A DNA stretch of 64,000 bases from Vreelandella sedimenti (GTDB lineage Bacteria; Pseudomonadota; Gammaproteobacteria; Pseudomonadales; Halomonadaceae): contig NZ_JACCGK010000016.1 of the NCBI RefSeq assembly GCF_013416325.1, positions 1 to 64,000 of the forward strand. The letters are read 5' to 3'. Both the position numbers and the translations under genes were made by a program. This document shows, piece by piece, positions 10,833 to 20,412 of this stretch. The number at the start of each line of letters is the position of its first letter. The first letter of the stretch is position 1. The notes under the pieces are model-generated. The model did not search any database. It was not told where the DNA came from and worked only from the letters and a program-made list of their open reading frames with translations.

Positions 10833-13442
10833 ATGAATACCCAATACCGTAAACCCCTGCCTGGCACAGAGCTTGAGTTTTTTGATGCTCGCGAGGCGGT
10901 GGAAGATATCCAGCCCGGTGCCTATGCACAGCTGCCCTATACCTCTCGTGTGCTGGCCGAGCAGTTGGTGCGCCGCTGCGATCCTGAATTGCTCACCGAT
11001 GCGCTTAAACAGCTGATTGAGCGCAAGAGTGACCTGGATTTTCCCTGGTACCCCGCGCGTGTCGTCTGCCACGATATCCTAGGCCAGACTGCGCTGGTCG
11101 ATTTGGCCGGGCTGCGTGACGCCATCGCCGAGAAGGGCGGCGACCCCGCTAAGGTCAACCCCGTGGTGCCCACCCAACTGATTGTCGATCACTCACTGGC
11201 GGTGGAGCACGCAGGGTCGGAAGAGGGCGCCTTCGAGAAAAACCGCGCCATTGAAGATCGCCGTAACGATGACCGCTTCCACTTTATCAACTGGACCAAA
11301 ACGGCCTTTGAGAACGTCGATGTAATTCCCCCCGGCAACGGCATTATGCACCAGATCAATCTGGAAAAGATGTCACCGGTGGTGCAGAACCGCGATGGCA
11401 TTGCCTATCCGGATACCTGTGTGGGTACCGATAGCCATACGCCCATGGTCGATGCCCTGGGTGTTATCTCCGTAGGTGTGGGTGGCCTGGAGGCCGAAAG
11501 CGTCATGCTAGGCCGTGCCTCCATGATGCGCCTGCCGGATATCGTCGGCGTGGAGCTGACCGGCAAGCTGCAGCCAGGAATTACTGGCACCGATATGGTG
11601 CTGGCGATTACCGAGTTTCTGCGTAAAGAGCGGGTAGTGGGCGCTTACCTGGAGTTTTACGGCGAAGGCGCCGACGCGCTGACGGTAGGTGATCGCGCCA
11701 CTATCTCCAATATGACCCCCGAATACGGCGCGACCGCGGCGATGTTCTACATTGATGGTCAGACTATCGATTACCTGAAAATTACCGGCCGGGAAGATGA
11801 GCAGGTGGCGCTGGTCGAAACCTACGCCAAGCACACCGGCCTTTGGGCGGATAGCTTGACCGAGGTTAAGTATGAGCGGGTATTGACCTTTAACCTCTCG
11901 TCGGTAACCCGCACCCTGGCGGGGCCCTCCAATCCCCATGCCCATTTGCCTACTTCAGAGCTTGCCCAGCGTGGTATTGCTGTTGGGCTTGAGGCGGCTC
12001 AGGCGGAAGAGAGAGCGGGCAAAATGCCCGATGGCGCGGTGATCATCGCTGCCATTACCAGCTGCACCAATACCTCTAACCCACGCAATATGGTTGCTGC
12101 CGGGCTCATCGCCCGTAACGCCAACCGGCTGGGTTTGCTGCGCAAGCCATGGGTGAAGTCGTCGCTGGCGCCGGGCTCGAAAACCGTCAAGATGTACCTG
12201 GAAGAAGCTGGGTTGATGAGCGAGCTGGAAAACCTCGGCTTCGGAGTGGTGGCCTACGCCTGCACCACCTGTAACGGTATGTCCGGGGCGCTGGATCCAA
12301 AAATCCAGCAGGAGATTATCGAGCGTGATCTCTATGCGACCGCCGTGCTTTCCGGCAACCGTAACTTCGATGGCCGTATCCACCCCCATGCTCAACAGGC
12401 GTTTTTGGCGTCACCGCCCCTGGTGGTCGCCTATGCCATTGCGGGTACGATTCGCTTTGATATCGAGAAAGACGCATTAGGTGTGGATCGGGCGGGGAAC
12501 CCCGTCACTTTGAAAGATATCTGGCCCGCGGATGAAGAGATCGATGCGATTGTTAAATCATCGGTGAAGCCGGAGCAGTTCCGCCAGACCTATATTCCAA
12601 TGTTCGATCTGGACAAGAGTGCCCGCGCCCAGGTCAGCCCGCTATATGACTGGCGACCCCAGAGCACCTATATTCGTCGCCCACCCTACTGGGAGGGCAA
12701 TATGGCTAAAGTGCGTACTCTGAAAGGCATGCGGCCGCTGGCGATACTGCCGGACAATATCACCACCGATCACCTCTCGCCCTCCAACGCGATTCAGTTG
12801 AACAGCGCGGCAGGGGAGTATTTGGCCAAAATGGGCCTGCCGGAGGAGGACTTCAACTCCTACGCCACTCACCGTGGTGACCACCTCACCGCTCAGAGAG
12901 CGACCTTCGCCAACCCCAAGCTGTTTAACGAGATGGTGCGCGGTGCTGGCGGCAAGGTAAAGCAGGGGTCGCTAGCGCGGGTAGAGCCCGAAGGCCAAGT
13001 CACCCGCATGTGGGAAGCGATTGAAACCTACATGGCCCGTAAGCAGCCGCTGATCATTATTGCCGGGGCGGATTATGGCCAGGGCTCCTCACGGGACTGG
13101 GCGGCCAAAGGCGTGGCGCTGGCGGGGGTGGAGGCAATCGCCGCAGAAGGCTTTGAGCGTATTCACCGCACTAACCTGATCGGGATGGGGGTGATGCCGC
13201 TGGAGTTTGAGCCGGGCACTACGCGCATGACACTCGGTCTTGATGGCACTGAAACCTTCGATGTCGAAGGCGCCGTTTCGCCAGGGGCAATGCTCACGCT
13301 GGTAATCCATCGCCAAAGTGGAGACAGCGAGCGCGTCGCGATGAAGTGCCGTTTGGATACCGCCGAGGAGGTGTCAATTTACACCGCTGGAGGCGTACTG
13401 CAGCGCTTCGCCCAGGATTTCCTCGAATCGTCGGCAGCTTAA
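10833..13442 (+). CDS. acnD: Fe/S-dependent 2-methylcitrate dehydratase AcnD
   Basis: An approximately 869-residue aconitase-superfamily enzyme. It has the iron-sulfur ligands in SCTNTSNP and CTTCNGMSG, the AYPDTCVGTDSHTPM segment, and a C-terminal swivel domain with GADYGQGSSRDWAAKG. AcnD dehydrates 2-methylcitrate and needs PrpF to yield the usable cis-2-methylaconitate. A GTG lies 15 bases upstream in frame, but the ATG at 10833 gives the family N-terminus MNTQYRKPLPGTELEFFD. The gene lies after an internal terminator. Confidence 0.94.
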   Translation: MNTQYRKPLPGTELEFFDAREAVEDIQPGAYAQLPYTSRVLAEQLVRRCDPELLTDALKQLIERKSDLDFPWYPARVVCHDILGQTALVDLAGLRDAIAEKGGDPAKVNPVVPTQLIVDHSLAVEHAGSEEGAFEKNRAIEDRRNDDRFHFINWTKTAFENVDVIPPGNGIMHQINLEKMSPVVQNRDGIAYPDTCVGTDSHTPMVDALGVISVGVGGLEAESVMLGRASMMRLPDIVGVELTGKLQPGITGTDMVLAITEFLRKERVVGAYLEFYGEGADALTVGDRATISNMTPEYGATAAMFYIDGQTIDYLKITGREDEQVALVETYAKHTGLWADSLTEVKYERVLTFNLSSVTRTLAGPSNPHAHLPTSELAQRGIAVGLEAAQAEERAGKMPDGAVIIAAITSCTNTSNPRNMVAAGLIARNANRLGLLRKPWVKSSLAPGSKTVKMYLEEAGLMSELENLGFGVVAYACTTCNGMSGALDPKIQQEIIERDLYATAVLSGNRNFDGRIHPHAQQAFLASPPLVVAYAIAGTIRFDIEKDALGVDRAGNPVTLKDIWPADEEIDAIVKSSVKPEQFRQTYIPMFDLDKSARAQVSPLYDWRPQSTYIRRPPYWEGNMAKVRTLKGMRPLAILPDNITTDHLSPSNAIQLNSAAGEYLAKMGLPEEDFNSYATHRGDHLTAQRATFANPKLFNEMVRGAGGKVKQGSLARVEPEGQVTRMWEAIETYMARKQPLIIIAGADYGQGSSRDWAAKGVALAGVEAIAAEGFERIHRTNLIGMGVMPLEFEPGTTRMTLGLDGTETFDVEGAVSPGAMLTLVIHRQSGDSERVAMKCRLDTAEEVSIYTAGGVLQRFAQDFLESSAA

Positions 13443-13460
13443 ACCGTATCTGACCAAGAG

Positions 13461-13512
13461 AACCCGGTGTCTTTAGCTTTTCGGACAAAGCTTAGAGCAC
13501 CGGGTTATTTTT
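13461..13512 (+). terminator. Intrinsic terminator between acnD and prpF
   Basis: aacccggtg and caccgggtt form a 9-bp outer stem, with further pairing between ctttagcttt and aaagcttagag inside, followed by attttt. Like the prpC-acnD terminator it is internal to the operon and abuts the next gene's AGGAG ribosome site. Confidence 0.8.
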
Positions 13513-13525
13513 AGGAGTGGTAATA

Positions 13526-14722
13526 ATGAGCGAGTCAGTTCAAAACAAACATGTGCCGCAAATAAAGATCCCGGCCACCTATATGCGCGGCGGCACCAGT
13601 AAGGGCGTATTTTTTAAGCTCAACGATCTACCCGAAGCAGCCCAGCAACCGGGCGTAGCGCGGGATCAGTTACTACTGCGCGTCATCGGCAGCCCCGACC
13701 CCTACGAAAAGCAGATTGATGGTATGGGGGGCGCCACTTCAAGTACCAGCAAGACGGTGATTCTGTCTGAAAGTGAATCGGCAGAACACGATGTGGATTA
13801 CCTGTTCGGTCAGGTCTCCATCGACAAGCCCTATGTGGATTGGAGCGGTAATTGCGGCAACCTCTCCGCGGCGGTCGGCCCCTTTGCGATTAGCAATGGT
13901 CTGGTTGACCCTGCACGTATTCCTGAAAACGGGGTGGCCGAGGTACGCATTTGGCAGGTGAATATCCAGAAAACCATCGTGTCACGGGTGCCTATCGTCA
14001 ATGGCGAAGTTCAGGAGACTGGCGATTTTGAGCTGGATGGCGTGACCTTTCCCGCCGCCGAGATTCCAGTGGCCTTTATGGATCCGGCCGATGGCGAGGG
14101 GGACATTTTTCCCACCGGTAACTTGATTGACCAGTTGGACGTTCCAGGCGTGGGGATATTGAAGGCGACCCTGATTAATGCCGGTATTCCCACCGTGTTT
14201 ATTAACGCCGCCGACATTGGCTATACCGGCGCCGAGCTGCAGGATGCCATCAATGGTGACAGTCGGGCGCTTGAGATGTTTGAAACCATTCGTGCCCATG
14301 GTGCTGTGCGCATGGGGCTAATCAGTGATGTGAAGGAAGCTGGCAACCGACAGCATACGCCCAAAGTAGCTTTCGTAGCGCCGCCGGCGGGTTACGTATC
14401 ATCGAGCGGTAAAAACGTACTGGCGGCGGATATCGACCTGCTGGTGCGAGCGCTCTCCATGGGCAAGCTGCATCACGCCATGATGGGCACCGCCGCCGTT
14501 GCCATTGCTGCGGCGGCGGCTATTGAAGGCACCTTGGTAAATCTAGCGGCGGGTGGCGGTAAGCGAAACGAAGTCACCTTTGGCCATCCTTCCGGCAGCT
14601 TGCGGGTTGGCGCTGAAGCAAGCTTAGTCGAAGGACGGTGGCATATCGAGCAGGCGGTGATGAGCCGTAGTGCCCGGGTATTAATGGAAGGCATGGTGAG
14701 AATTCCTGAGGACAGCTTTTAG
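13526..14722 (+). CDS. prpF: Methylaconitate isomerase-type protein PrpF
   Basis: A 398-residue PrpF-family protein that isomerises the product of AcnD (trans- to cis-2-methylaconitate). Family features include the N-terminal PATYMRGGTSKGVFF, the WSGNCGNLSAAVGPFA strand and the C-terminal GHPSGSLRVGAEA. The fold is a diaminopimelate-epimerase-like double barrel. The ATG at 13526 is chosen over an in-frame GTG at 13517 because AGGAG is correctly spaced from it. Occurrence with acnD is obligatory in known acnD/prpF pathways. Confidence 0.94.
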   Translation: MSESVQNKHVPQIKIPATYMRGGTSKGVFFKLNDLPEAAQQPGVARDQLLLRVIGSPDPYEKQIDGMGGATSSTSKTVILSESESAEHDVDYLFGQVSIDKPYVDWSGNCGNLSAAVGPFAISNGLVDPARIPENGVAEVRIWQVNIQKTIVSRVPIVNGEVQETGDFELDGVTFPAAEIPVAFMDPADGEGDIFPTGNLIDQLDVPGVGILKATLINAGIPTVFINAADIGYTGAELQDAINGDSRALEMFETIRAHGAVRMGLISDVKEAGNRQHTPKVAFVAPPAGYVSSSGKNVLAADIDLLVRALSMGKLHHAMMGTAAVAIAAAAAIEGTLVNLAAGGGKRNEVTFGHPSGSLRVGAEASLVEGRWHIEQAVMSRSARVLMEGMVRIPEDSF

Positions 14723-14779
14723 GGTGCGTTCCTTGAGCCATACTGAGTAGTAGATGATTCAACAGTAGGAGATAGAGCC

Positions 14780-16264
14780 ATGTCTGCCACATCCGAAGCC
14801 AATGAGCGGCCCGATTACGATCCCGAGCTTCAGGCTATTGCCGACTACGTACTCAATTATCAGGTGGTGTCCGATGAGGCATTGGAAACCGCCCGCTACT
14901 GCTTAATGGATACGCTTGGCTGCGGGCTGTTGGCGCTGCGCTTTCCAGAGTGCACAAAGCACTTAGGCCCGATAGTGGAGGGCACGGTAGTACCGTTTGG
15001 ATCGCGGGTACCGGGCACCTCGCTTCGCCTTGACCCGGTTAAGGCGGCGTGGGATATAGGCTGTACCATCCGCTGGTTGGATTATAACGACACCTGGCTT
15101 GCCGCCGAGTGGGGTCATCCCTCCGATAATCTTGGCGCAATACTCGCCGTTACTGACCACCTTTCACAGCAGCGGGTTGCACAAGGCGACGCTTCGCTTT
15201 CGATGCGCGATGTGCTCAACGCCATGATCATGGCCCATGAGATTCAGGGCGTGCTGGCGCTGGAGAATAGCTTCAATCGCGTTGGCCTCGATCACGTGGT
15301 GCTGGTTAAAGTCGCCTCTACGGCGGTGACCGCCAAGCTGTTGGGCGCCAATCGTGAACAGTTGCTCTCGGCGCTTTCACACGCCTGGGTGGATGGTCAG
15401 AGCCTGCGCACCTATCGTCATGCGCCCAACGCAGGTTCACGTAAAAGCTGGGCCGCAGGGGACGCCACCTCACGAGGCGTGCGCTTAGCGGATATCGCCC
15501 TGCGCGGTGAAATGGGTATTCCCAGCGCGCTCTCGGCGCCCCAATGGGGCTTCTATGATGTGCTGTTCAGTCATGCCAACAAAGATTTGAGCCTCAAGCC
15601 GGAAGCTGACCGCCGCCTACGCTTTCAGCGGGAGTTTGGCAGCTACGTGATGGAGAACATTCTGTTTAAGATCTCCTTCCCCGCTGAGTTTCACGCTCAA
15701 ACCGCCTGTGAAGCCGCCGTGACGCTCCATCCGCAGGTGAAAGACCGCTTGGCCGATATCGATAAAATCGTGCTCACCACCCACGATTCGGCTATTCGGA
15801 TTATTTCCAAAACCGGCGCACTCGCCAATCCGGCCGATCGCGACCACTGCCTGCAATACATGACAGCGGTGCCGCTTATCTTTGGTGCGCTTACCGCCGA
15901 GCACTATGAAGACAGCTTTCATGCAGCTCATCCGCTAATAGATGAGCTGCGTAACAAAATGGTGGTAGAAGAAAACGCCGAGTATTCGGCGGATTACCAT
16001 GACCCTGAGAAGCGCTCTATCGCCAATGCGGTGCAGGTGTTTTTCAGTGATGGGAGTGCGACTGATAAAATCGTAGTGGAGTACCCGGTAGGCCATCGAC
16101 GTCGTCGGGAAGAGGGGATGCCGCTGTTGGTTGAAAAGTTTGAGCGCAGTCTGGCAACTCGCTTTCCGACAAGTCGTTGCCAAAAAATTGCCGAGCTGTG
16201 CAGCCATCAAACGACGCTTGAAGCGATGCCAGTACACAAATTTATGGATATGTGGATGATTTAA
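14780..16264 (+). CDS. prpD: 2-Methylcitrate dehydratase PrpD
   Basis: A 494-residue MmgE/PrpD-family protein that dehydrates 2-methylcitrate or hydrates methylaconitate in the cycle. Recognisable segments are [60 protein letters not shown] and [25 protein letters not shown] ribosome site precedes the ATG. The operon carries both PrpD and AcnD/PrpF, the arrangement typical of pseudomonads and their relatives. Confidence 0.95.
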   Translation: MSATSEANERPDYDPELQAIADYVLNYQVVSDEALETARYCLMDTLGCGLLALRFPECTKHLGPIVEGTVVPFGSRVPGTSLRLDPVKAAWDIGCTIRWLDYNDTWLAAEWGHPSDNLGAILAVTDHLSQQRVAQGDASLSMRDVLNAMIMAHEIQGVLALENSFNRVGLDHVVLVKVASTAVTAKLLGANREQLLSALSHAWVDGQSLRTYRHAPNAGSRKSWAAGDATSRGVRLADIALRGEMGIPSALSAPQWGFYDVLFSHANKDLSLKPEADRRLRFQREFGSYVMENILFKISFPAEFHAQTACEAAVTLHPQVKDRLADIDKIVLTTHDSAIRIISKTGALANPADRDHCLQYMTAVPLIFGALTAEHYEDSFHAAHPLIDELRNKMVVEENAEYSADYHDPEKRSIANAVQVFFSDGSATDKIVVEYPVGHRRRREEGMPLLVEKFERSLATRFPTSRCQKIAELCSHQTTLEAMPVHKFMDMWMI

Positions 16265-16275
16265 CGTGCGCTATT

Positions 16276-16311
16276 CACAGTGCTCGGTGCTTATACACAC
16301 CGGGCACTGTG
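16276..16311. terminator. Strong hairpin downstream of prpD
   Basis: A 14-bp stem (cacagtgctcggtg / caccgggcactgtg, one T-G wobble) with an 8-base loop lies between the convergent prpD and ComEA-like genes. No T tract follows, so it may be a bidirectional or RNA-stabilising structure. Confidence 0.6.
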
Positions 16312-16342
16312 GGGGTAACGAGCGACATGTTCTCCAATGAGG

Positions 16343-16624
16343 CTAATCAAATGTCACTTGATCGCGCATGCGGTCAACGGTGGCAGGCCCAATGCCGCTG
16401 ACGCGCTCAAGGTCTGCAGCGCTTTCAAAGGCGCCGTTGATTTCGCGCTCTTCAATGATCGCGTCGGCTCGGCTGGGGCCGATCCCTGGTAGTTCGGCCA
16501 TCAGTTCAGCGTCGGCAGTATTGACGTTAATTGGGGCTACCTCTTGTGCCAGCACGCCACTGGAAAGCCCTAAGCTAATGCTGAACAGTAGCGCGGCCAA
16601 CATTCCTTTAAGTGTCATTTTCAT
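16343..16624 (-). CDS. ComEA-like helix-hairpin-helix protein, exported
   Basis: A 93-residue protein with a signal peptide (MLAALLFSISLGLSSGVLAQ) and one ComEA-type tandem helix-hairpin-helix DNA-binding domain: INVNTADAELMAELPGIGPSRADAIIEERE followed by LERVSGIGPATVDRMRD. Such periplasmic DNA-binding proteins capture incoming DNA in competence systems, but short versions occur widely and no other competence gene is present here. The second ATG (16624) has better AAAAGG spacing than the one at 16630. Confidence 0.88.
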   Translation of the reverse strand: MKMTLKGMLAALLFSISLGLSSGVLAQEVAPINVNTADAELMAELPGIGPSRADAIIEEREINGAFESAADLERVSGIGPATVDRMRDQVTFD

Positions 16625-16894
16625 ATGCATGATCCTTTTAATAGCGTTGGTTTTCTGTGTTTACACATGCGACGTCGTGTAGAGGTTTCTACCTGTGCCC
16701 GCGTTATCGGTGGGCAAGATAAACGGCGCTGCACTTGTTAACTTAGCTTTATTTAAAGCGGGATTATGTCAGCGATATATGACAGCAGTTGTAAGATTTT
16801 AGCTATGAATGTATGGCAAATGGCTTACACGATGAGGGCGCGAGGAGTAGGGAGAGGCTGATATAATGGTCAAAAACGTACTTGGAGTAACGTT

Positions 16895-17596
16895 GTGGCC
16901 ACCGATTCCCCGATTATTATTGCCCTTGATTACCCGTCGCTAGACGCCGCGCTGTGCATGGCTGATCAGTTGGATCCCACCCGATGCCGTGTGAAAGTAG
17001 GTAAAGAACTGTTCACCCGTAGCGGCCCGGCAGTGCTTGAGGCGCTGCATGGGCGCGGATTTGAGGTGTTTCTGGATCTTAAATTCCACGATATTCCCAA
17101 TACCGTTGCCAGCGCTGTGCAGGCGGCGGCTGAGCAGGGCGTGTGGATGGTCAACGTTCATGCCAGCGGCGGGCGTCGGATGATGGAGACAGCCATGCAA
17201 CGCCTGGATCAGAACGCCTTAACGACCCATCTAATCGCCGTTACCGTATTGACCAGTATGCAGACCGATGATTTGGCAGAGCTGGGGATCAAAACGCCAC
17301 TGGCAGAACACGTGGAGCACTTAGCGCTCCTGGCCAAGCAGAGTGGTTTGCAAGGGGTGGTCTGCTCGGCCCAGGAGTCTGCGCGGATCAAAACGCTATG
17401 CGGTGAGTCGTTCTTGAAAGTGACCCCTGGTATTAGGCCAAGTTTTGCAGTCGCTAATGACCAACAGCGGACGATGGGCCCCAATGAGGCTATGGCAGCG
17501 GGAAGCAGCCACCTGGTCATTGGTCGCCCCGTTACTCAGGCTGACGACCCCATGGTAGCGCTTGAGGCGATTGAGGTGGAGCTAGAGGGGCACTAA
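16895..17596 (+). CDS. pyrF: Orotidine 5'-phosphate decarboxylase
   Basis: A 233-residue TIM-barrel enzyme that makes UMP from OMP, the last step of de novo pyrimidine synthesis. The catalytic [11 protein letters not shown] motif is intact, and IIIALDYPS and KVTPGIRP are present. It starts at GTG with a well-spaced TTGGAG. It converges on lapB. Confidence 0.96.
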   Translation: MATDSPIIIALDYPSLDAALCMADQLDPTRCRVKVGKELFTRSGPAVLEALHGRGFEVFLDLKFHDIPNTVASAVQAAAEQGVWMVNVHASGGRRMMETAMQRLDQNALTTHLIAVTVLTSMQTDDLAELGIKTPLAEHVEHLALLAKQSGLQGVVCSAQESARIKTLCGESFLKVTPGIRPSFAVANDQQRTMGPNEAMAAGSSHLVIGRPVTQADDPMVALEAIEVELEGH

Positions 17597-17626
17597 ATAT
17601 TTCTGCATACCTTAGCTTTGTGAGCA

Positions 17627-18832
17627 CTATTCGCCCTCCACGCCAATGATCGGCTTAATCGTGCCCCAGAAGCGACAACTGGGGCATTGCCACTGTAACG
17701 CGTCGCTGGCAAAGCCGCAGCGCTGGCAGCGATGGCGCGTTCGGTTAAGCAGCAGCGCCTCGGTATGATGTTTTAGCAGCAGCAGGCGCGTATCGGGGGA
17801 GGGTTTTCCGCTAAGCCGCTGGCTTTCGATATACAGGTCGATCAAATAATCCAGCCCGCCCAAGCTTGGTATTGCACGCAATCGCTCACCAATCAACTCA
17901 ATCGCTTTGTCGACGCCGTCACGATGATGGACGAGCTGACCTAGGGCAATAATGGTACTGGTATAAGGCGCTTGCTCAAGTAGGCGATAGAGGTGCGCCT
18001 CGTAACCGGTGTCATCATTATTGCGCATATAGGCGTGCTTAAGGGCAGGTAGCATGGTGGGGATATGCGCTATCTCCTGGCCGGGGATGTTGTCTAATCG
18101 CTCAATAGCGCGGGCATAGTGCCCGTTGTCCACCTCTAATTCGGCCAGCATCAGGGTGGCGCGAACGCATTTCTCATCCAGCTGCAGGGCTTTTTTGAGA
18201 TGCTTTTTCGCCAGAGGTCGACTGGCTTCACTAATTTCTTCCAGTGCCAGCTCGCATAGCCAGTGCGCCGCAGGGCGGCGCATCTTAGGATACTGTTTAA
18301 GCAGCGGCTGAATAACGTCAAGGGCTTGCTGCCACGCTTTTTCACGCTCTAATAAGTCGACGAGCAGCTGTTTGGCAGCATAGCGGTGATCATCATCACC
18401 GCTATGCTCCAGCAGGGTATTGAGTAGCCGCTGGGCGCGGTCATGAACACCAAGCGCCATAAAATCCCGAGCAAGTTCCAGCTGGATCTGTTCGTTGGTG
18501 TGCTGCGAAAGGGCGGGGCGAGCCAATAGGTTTTGGTGAATACTAACGGCTTTGTCGGCCTCGCCGCGGGCGCGAAACAGCTTGCCGAGGGCGATATGGG
18601 TGTGAACCGTGTCACTGTTGACCGCTAGCACGTTGATAAAAGTATTGATCGCTTCGTCGGGCTGCTCATTAAGCAGGTAATTCAGCCCGACGAAGTAGTC
18701 CCGGGAGAGGCCTTGAGACGAGGCCGCAGGCGGATGTGTGCGATGTCGGCGGCGTAAGGCTTGGCGATAACCTAACCCGTAACCAATGGCAATGGCGACC
18801 AACAGTACGCTTAGCAGCGCGACATCCAGCAT
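17627..18832 (-). CDS. lapB: Lipopolysaccharide assembly protein LapB (YciM)
   Basis: A 401-residue inner-membrane protein with one N-terminal transmembrane helix (LLSVLLVAIAIGYGLGY), a series of TPR repeats in the cytoplasmic body and a C-terminal rubredoxin-like zinc site (CQRCGF...CPSC). LapB regulates LpxC degradation by FtsH and so the LPS to phospholipid ratio. It directly follows lapA with no spacer. Confidence 0.95.
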   Translation of the reverse strand: MLDVALLSVLLVAIAIGYGLGYRQALRRRHRTHPPAASSQGLSRDYFVGLNYLLNEQPDEAINTFINVLAVNSDTVHTHIALGKLFRARGEADKAVSIHQNLLARPALSQHTNEQIQLELARDFMALGVHDRAQRLLNTLLEHSGDDDHRYAAKQLLVDLLEREKAWQQALDVIQPLLKQYPKMRRPAAHWLCELALEEISEASRPLAKKHLKKALQLDEKCVRATLMLAELEVDNGHYARAIERLDNIPGQEIAHIPTMLPALKHAYMRNNDDTGYEAHLYRLLEQAPYTSTIIALGQLVHHRDGVDKAIELIGERLRAIPSLGGLDYLIDLYIESQRLSGKPSPDTRLLLLKHHTEALLLNRTRHRCQRCGFASDALQWQCPSCRFWGTIKPIIGVEGE

Positions 18833-19138
18833 TTATGCCAGTTCCTTAAACTCCTGAGTGCGTAGGCTATCGAGCTCTTTACGCTGCTGCTTATTCTGGC
18901 GCTGGCTGCGGGCCAGGGTGGCTTTTAACCGCACGTAGACACCTAGCATGGCGAGCATGCCGAGTATGACGCCAAACACCAGGGTCGCGAGTAGCCAAAC
19001 CGAGAGTGATACCGCTGGCAGCTCCAGCCAGATAAGGTTTAAGGCAATGGTTTGCTGATTATTAACGGCAAACAGAATGCCTACCAGCACTACTATCAGC
19101 AAAATAGCGGCTAAAATCAGCCCTTTGATCCAACGCAT
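18833..19138 (-). CDS. lapA: Lipopolysaccharide assembly protein LapA (DUF1049)
   Basis: A 101-residue membrane protein with two transmembrane helices (about residues 5-26 and 42-66, LSVWLLATLVFGVILGMLAM) and a basic C-terminal coiled tail. It matches the LapA/DUF1049 family. It acts with LapB, and lapA's stop codon abuts lapB's start, so the two are co-translated. Confidence 0.92.
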   Translation of the reverse strand: MRWIKGLILAAILLIVVLVGILFAVNNQQTIALNLIWLELPAVSLSVWLLATLVFGVILGMLAMLGVYVRLKATLARSQRQNKQQRKELDSLRTQEFKELA

Positions 19139-19227
19139 GTGAGTTTCCTAGTCTGTGACGTTCACGGTAGCGCTATTGTGTACGACTCAAGCGGCGACGT
19201 CATCCCACAGAAATTAATAGTCGCGTT

Positions 19228-19524
19228 TTAGTAGCCTAGTGCTCGACTCGCGTCTACCTGCTCGCGTAGCTCCTTGCCAGGCTTGAAGTGCGGCACATAC
19301 TTGCCTTCCAGATCAACTGCATCGCCTGTTTTTGGATTGCGTCCTACTCGGGGCTCCCGGTAGTGCAGTGAAAAACTGCCGAAACCACGGATTTCAACGC
19401 GACCACCGCTAGCTAGAGAATCCGTCATATCGTCCAGGATAATACGCACCGCCGTTTCAACATCTTTGGCGGATAACTCCGGCTGACGCATCGCAATTTG
19501 TTCGATTAATTCAGATTTAGTCAT
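19228..19524 (-). CDS. ihfB: Integration host factor beta subunit
   Basis: A 98-residue HU/IHF-family DNA-bending protein ([20 protein letters not shown] start, [19 protein letters not shown] beta arm, GRNPKTGD tip). The open frame begins 21 bases upstream, but MTKSE is the conserved start and has a GGGAG ribosome site. In many gammaproteobacteria rpsA lies immediately upstream; here the upstream neighbour is the divergent sdhE. IHF would be the host factor expected to serve the neighbouring prophage. Confidence 0.96.
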   Translation of the reverse strand: MTKSELIEQIAMRQPELSAKDVETAVRIILDDMTDSLASGGRVEIRGFGSFSLHYREPRVGRNPKTGDAVDLEGKYVPHFKPGKELREQVDASRALGY

Positions 19525-19730
19525 CGGTTGGCTCCCTGCAAACATTGAAGGCCGTGACGTGCTCTCGACCTCGCTAACATCAAATTCAGCATACTGCGCA
19601 ATTCAGTATAAAACAATTCAGATAAAACAAGGTTCTACACTCTTTAACAGCATAGGCGATGGAGGGCGCTGGCGCGACCCCACAGCTTAGGTATACTGGC
19701 CTTTCATTTATATATTTGGAGCGGCTGACG

Positions 19731-20024
19731 TTGAACGACGATAATTCCCCAGCAGCCATTTTGCGCAAACGGCTTTACTGGCACTCCCGGCGCGGTATGT
19801 GGGAGCTTGACCTGCTGCTTATTCCATTTCTTGAACAGCGTTTTGACCATCTTGGCGAAGCGGATCAACTGGCCTACCAGAAGCTCATTGAAGGCGAGGA
19901 TCAGGATCTTTTTGTCTGGCTGATGCACCGAGAGTGGCCCGAGGAGCCTAGCCAGCGGCGTATCGTGCAAATGATTGTTGAACATGCTGAAACCACCGAT
20001 AATTCTGCCTATCGTACCCTCTAA
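19731..20024 (+). CDS. sdhE: Succinate dehydrogenase flavin assembly factor SdhE
   Basis: A 97-residue protein with the RRGMWELDLLL motif (the RGxxE region) that promotes covalent FAD attachment to SdhA. It starts at TTG 19731 with GGAG 9 bases upstream. The open frame runs further up to 19659, but those residues are not family-like. It is followed by and overlaps the YgfX-like gene, the same pairing as in E. coli (also described there as the cptBA toxin-antitoxin pair). Confidence 0.88.
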   Translation: MNDDNSPAAILRKRLYWHSRRGMWELDLLLIPFLEQRFDHLGEADQLAYQKLIEGEDQDLFVWLMHREWPEEPSQRRIVQMIVEHAETTDNSAYRTL

Positions 20025-20412
20025 GTTGTGGCTGCTAGCTCAGTGCGGTTTGTTGATTGGAATAGTGGCATTAAGCTATTGGGTCGGGGGTAAGTTAGCA
20101 GCAGTGGCGATGCTTGTGCTGGGCGGCGGCCTTGGGTGGCGCGGCTATCTTCGTCAACCCAAGGGCATGCTCTCGCTGACGCCGACGGTGCCACAAGTTC
20201 AAGGCCGTTGGCTGCGCGAGCCGCAGCCTGAAAAGGCTGCTCTCACGCGAAATGAGGCTCTGGGCGATACGGATCGAGTACGCTGTGACTATCTAGGGCC
20301 CTGGTTAATAGGGCTTTATGTGGGTAAGCAGCGGGTTTGGCTCTGGCCTGATAGCGCGCCTCAACAAAGCTTGCGTGAGGCGCGCAAGCTCTTTCATCGT
20401 CCGGGCCGCTAG
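19984..20412 (+). CDS. YgfX-like membrane protein
   Basis: A 142-residue protein with two N-terminal transmembrane helices (LWLLAQCGLLIGIVALSYWVGG and AAVAMLVLGGGLGWRGYL) and a soluble C-terminal domain. Its place right after sdhE, overlapping it, and its size fit the YgfX/CptA family, which has been linked to cell shape in E. coli. Sequence conservation in this family is low, so the call relies partly on context. Its stop overlaps the nadB stop. Confidence 0.7.
   Translation: MLKPPIILPIVPSKLWLLAQCGLLIGIVALSYWVGGKLAAVAMLVLGGGLGWRGYLRQPKGMLSLTPTVPQVQGRWLREPQPEKAALTRNEALGDTDRVRCDYLGPWLIGLYVGKQRVWLWPDSAPQQSLREARKLFHRPGR

Noticed and set aside
19546..19730. rpsA expected upstream of ihfB
   Set aside because: The gap between ihfB and sdhE is only about 200 bases with no coding content; the different order is a neutral rearrangement rather than a finding.
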